Source: Cyanoderma ruficeps
Lineage: Eukaryota > Chordata > Aves > Passeriformes > Timaliidae
DNA: 64,000 nucleotides
Reading direction: 5' to 3'
NCBI GenBank assembly: GCA_008694505.1
Contig: VZDJ01000090.1
Location: 10,985,646 to 11,049,645, forward strand
Shown here: positions 62,440 to 64,000 of the stretch, piece after piece
How positions within the stretch are numbered: position 1 is the first letter of the stretch
Layout of the letters: every line of letters begins with the position of its first letter
Made by a program: the position numbers and the translations under genes
Notes under the pieces: model-generated
The model's input: the letters and a program-made list of their open reading frames with translations, nothing else
Database searches by the model: none
What the model was told of the DNA's origin: nothing

Positions 62440-62705
62440 TCATGCAGGGATAGGACAAGGTGGATTGGCTTTAATCTGAAGGAAGGTATGCTTACATTAG
62501 ATATTAGGAAGAAATTATTAACTCTGAGGGTGGTGAGGCCCTGGAACAGGTCATCCAGAGAAGTTGTGGATGCCCCATCCCTGGAAGTGTTCAAGGACAG
62601 GTTGGATGGTGCTCAGAGCAACCTCATCTAGTTAGATGTTCCTGCCCATGGGAAATTGAATGGAGATGATGTTTAAAGGTCTCTTAAAACCCTCACCATT
62701 TTATT
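62440..62705 (+). mobile_element. CR1 LINE 3' end with ORF2 C-terminus still in frame
   Basis: The frame starting at 62446 reads RDRTRWIGFNLKEG, then LDIRKKLLTLRVVRPWNRSS, REVVDAPSLEVFKDRLDGA and QSNLI, and stops at 62629-62631. This matches the CR1 ORF2 C-terminal pattern (RDRTRGNGFKLKEGRFRLDIRKKFF...LPREVVDAPSLEVFK.RLDGA) with no internal stop or frameshift. The same frame stays open back to 62332, although that upstream part is only weakly CR1-like. It has no start codon near its beginning and codes only for a tail, so it makes no functional protein. A 3' end with GGTCTCTTAAAACCC follows, close to the usual CR1 end. It looks younger than the copies at 9.4 and 12.4 kb. Confidence 0.88.
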
Positions 62706-64000
62706 ATTAGAAGAGAAATCAAATCTTTTTAAGCCTAGTGCCTTGGAAATTAATGCCTAGGCAGTAAGGCTGCCTCTGTGTTTGTCTCCCAAGACATTTC
62801 TAACTTCATTGCTAAATTTTATTCCAACTGATAAAATAACGCTTACCAGTAGTAAATCATTATATTCCTACAGCTTTTCTACAAAGTAGGTGCCTAAGTG
62901 GTGAAAAGAGATTTCACAGACTAAAGCAGAAGATCAAATTTGCCATGGTACCAGAAATATTTTTTTGAAAGTTAGAGGAAAATACTTAATCAGAAATGCC
63001 TTCTCAGACAACAGAAAAATCTATCCACAAGATAAAAATATTTGGGAAATCAAGATACACCACACTGGGAATGTGGTTTTTGAAGATAATTTTTACTACA
63101 CAGATGCATCACAAATACTTTGGAAAACCAAAATACAAGTAGCATTTTGGTTAATTTTGTTAGTTTTTTACTAGCATTTTGCTTAGCATCTAGAAATTTC
63201 CAGAAAGAAATCTAGAAAAACACAGAGGCGCAAACATTGGTCAATATCAGAGGCAAAGGATCACTAGGATGAGGAGAAAAGGGAAAAAAAAATAAAGAAT
63301 CTCTGCAACTCTTCTTTCTAACTGGGATGAAGTGGGTGCCACTGCAAATGCACTGGCATTTTTTTTTCCTTCCGTCCAACAGCTTGTACAAATTCTGAGG
63401 GAGTAAATGGAACTACCAGCTAAAAATTACCTGTCGCTCCATTACTCATGCCTTGGAATAGATACAAAAATGTGGACTTACAGATCAGAATTTTTAGCAA
63501 AACTCTGACTATTTTAACAACTTTACTTTCCTACCTATTCTGTGGGTGTAACCTGTACAGCTAGATCCCTTTGTCAGCCAAAATTGGCAGAAATACCCGA
63601 AAGCAATTTTGCTTCATCCGACTGGAATCCCATTTTAGATTTACCACGATCATTTATATTCTACAGACTTGTATTTTCCCTTGTGTGTCCCAGCTGCATA
63701 ACAAGTAAGGGAAACACCTGCATAGTAAACAAGAGTGAGTGAGAGGACAAGGATGAGCACCACTGCCCTCTCCAGAAAAGCCAGCAGCAGATGACAAGCC
63801 AACAATACACTGGGGCTAGCTGTCAGAAGAAAACAAGTGAGGGGAATGAGACTTTGTTTCTTGAACTGCAGATTTCTACAAGTGTTGGTTTTTAAAGAAA
63901 CTTTCTTTATTTGTATGTGGCAGAGATTTAGGAGGCAAAGATTTAGAACTGTTGCATGTCAAGTCAGATGAACTTAGGTAACACCACCCGAGAAAACACC
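62706..64000. other. Unique AT-rich non-coding DNA to window end
   Basis: No exon, RNA gene or repeat family recognised. Open frames of about 66-69 codons at 62965-63174 and 63542-63742 have no domain-like features. Confidence 0.6.

Noticed and set aside
1..64000. CRISPR array, operon or other bacterial-type system
   Set aside because: No regularly spaced repeats, no clustered long open frames, and abundant vertebrate retroelement traces.

Overview
This window reads as nuclear DNA of a bird, from a long intron or a gene desert. The evidence is three kinds of repeat. There are four pieces of CR1 LINE, with recognisable ORF2 protein traces and bird-type 3' ends. There are several long terminal repeats (LTRs) of endogenous retroviruses, two of them of a type I recognise as widespread in birds. 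There is also one ancient MIR-type SINE remnant. The rest is AT-rich, CpG-poor and low in repeats, with no operons, ribosome-binding sites or long open frames. I cannot name the species; a songbird would fit, but that is a guess.

I found no protein-coding exon, tRNA, rRNA or CRISPR array that I can support. The longest open frames (up to 163 codons) have no recognisable domain. They lie in GC-rich patches, LTRs or random AT-rich sequence. The only frames with recognisable protein similarity are decayed CR1 ORF2 pieces.

Layout: 1-9.4 kb unique AT-rich DNA; 9.4-10.0 kb a CR1 reverse-transcriptase relic (minus strand); 12.4-12.85 kb a CR1 3' end (plus); 13.2-13.7 kb a GC-rich patch; 16.7-17.4 kb a possible LTR-derived stretch; 22.1-22.25 kb a MIR remnant with a very well preserved core; 29.66-30.73 kb a solo LTR (plus); 36.1-36.4 kb an unexplained CpG-dense patch; 36.6-37.1 kb a CR1 3' piece (minus); 38.0-38.5 kb a probable second LTR type; 38.57-39.49 kb another copy of the 29.66 kb LTR; 52.47-52.70 kb a compact 223-bp LTR with an exact 5-bp target duplication; 60.73-61.19 kb a 452-bp LTR on the minus strand with an exact 6-bp target duplication; 62.4-62.7 kb a CR1 3' end (plus) with its ORF2 tail still open. 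Between 36.1 and 39.5 kb, four or five insertions sit almost end to end.

No genes work together here. The biological content is a record of retroelement insertions of different ages, plus several unique stretches whose motif make-up could suit distal enhancers. That last point is inference and needs cross-species alignment. I found no new multi-gene system. The best leads are the compact LTR at 52.5 kb, the MIR core at 22.15 kb and the CpG-dense patch at 36.1 kb.
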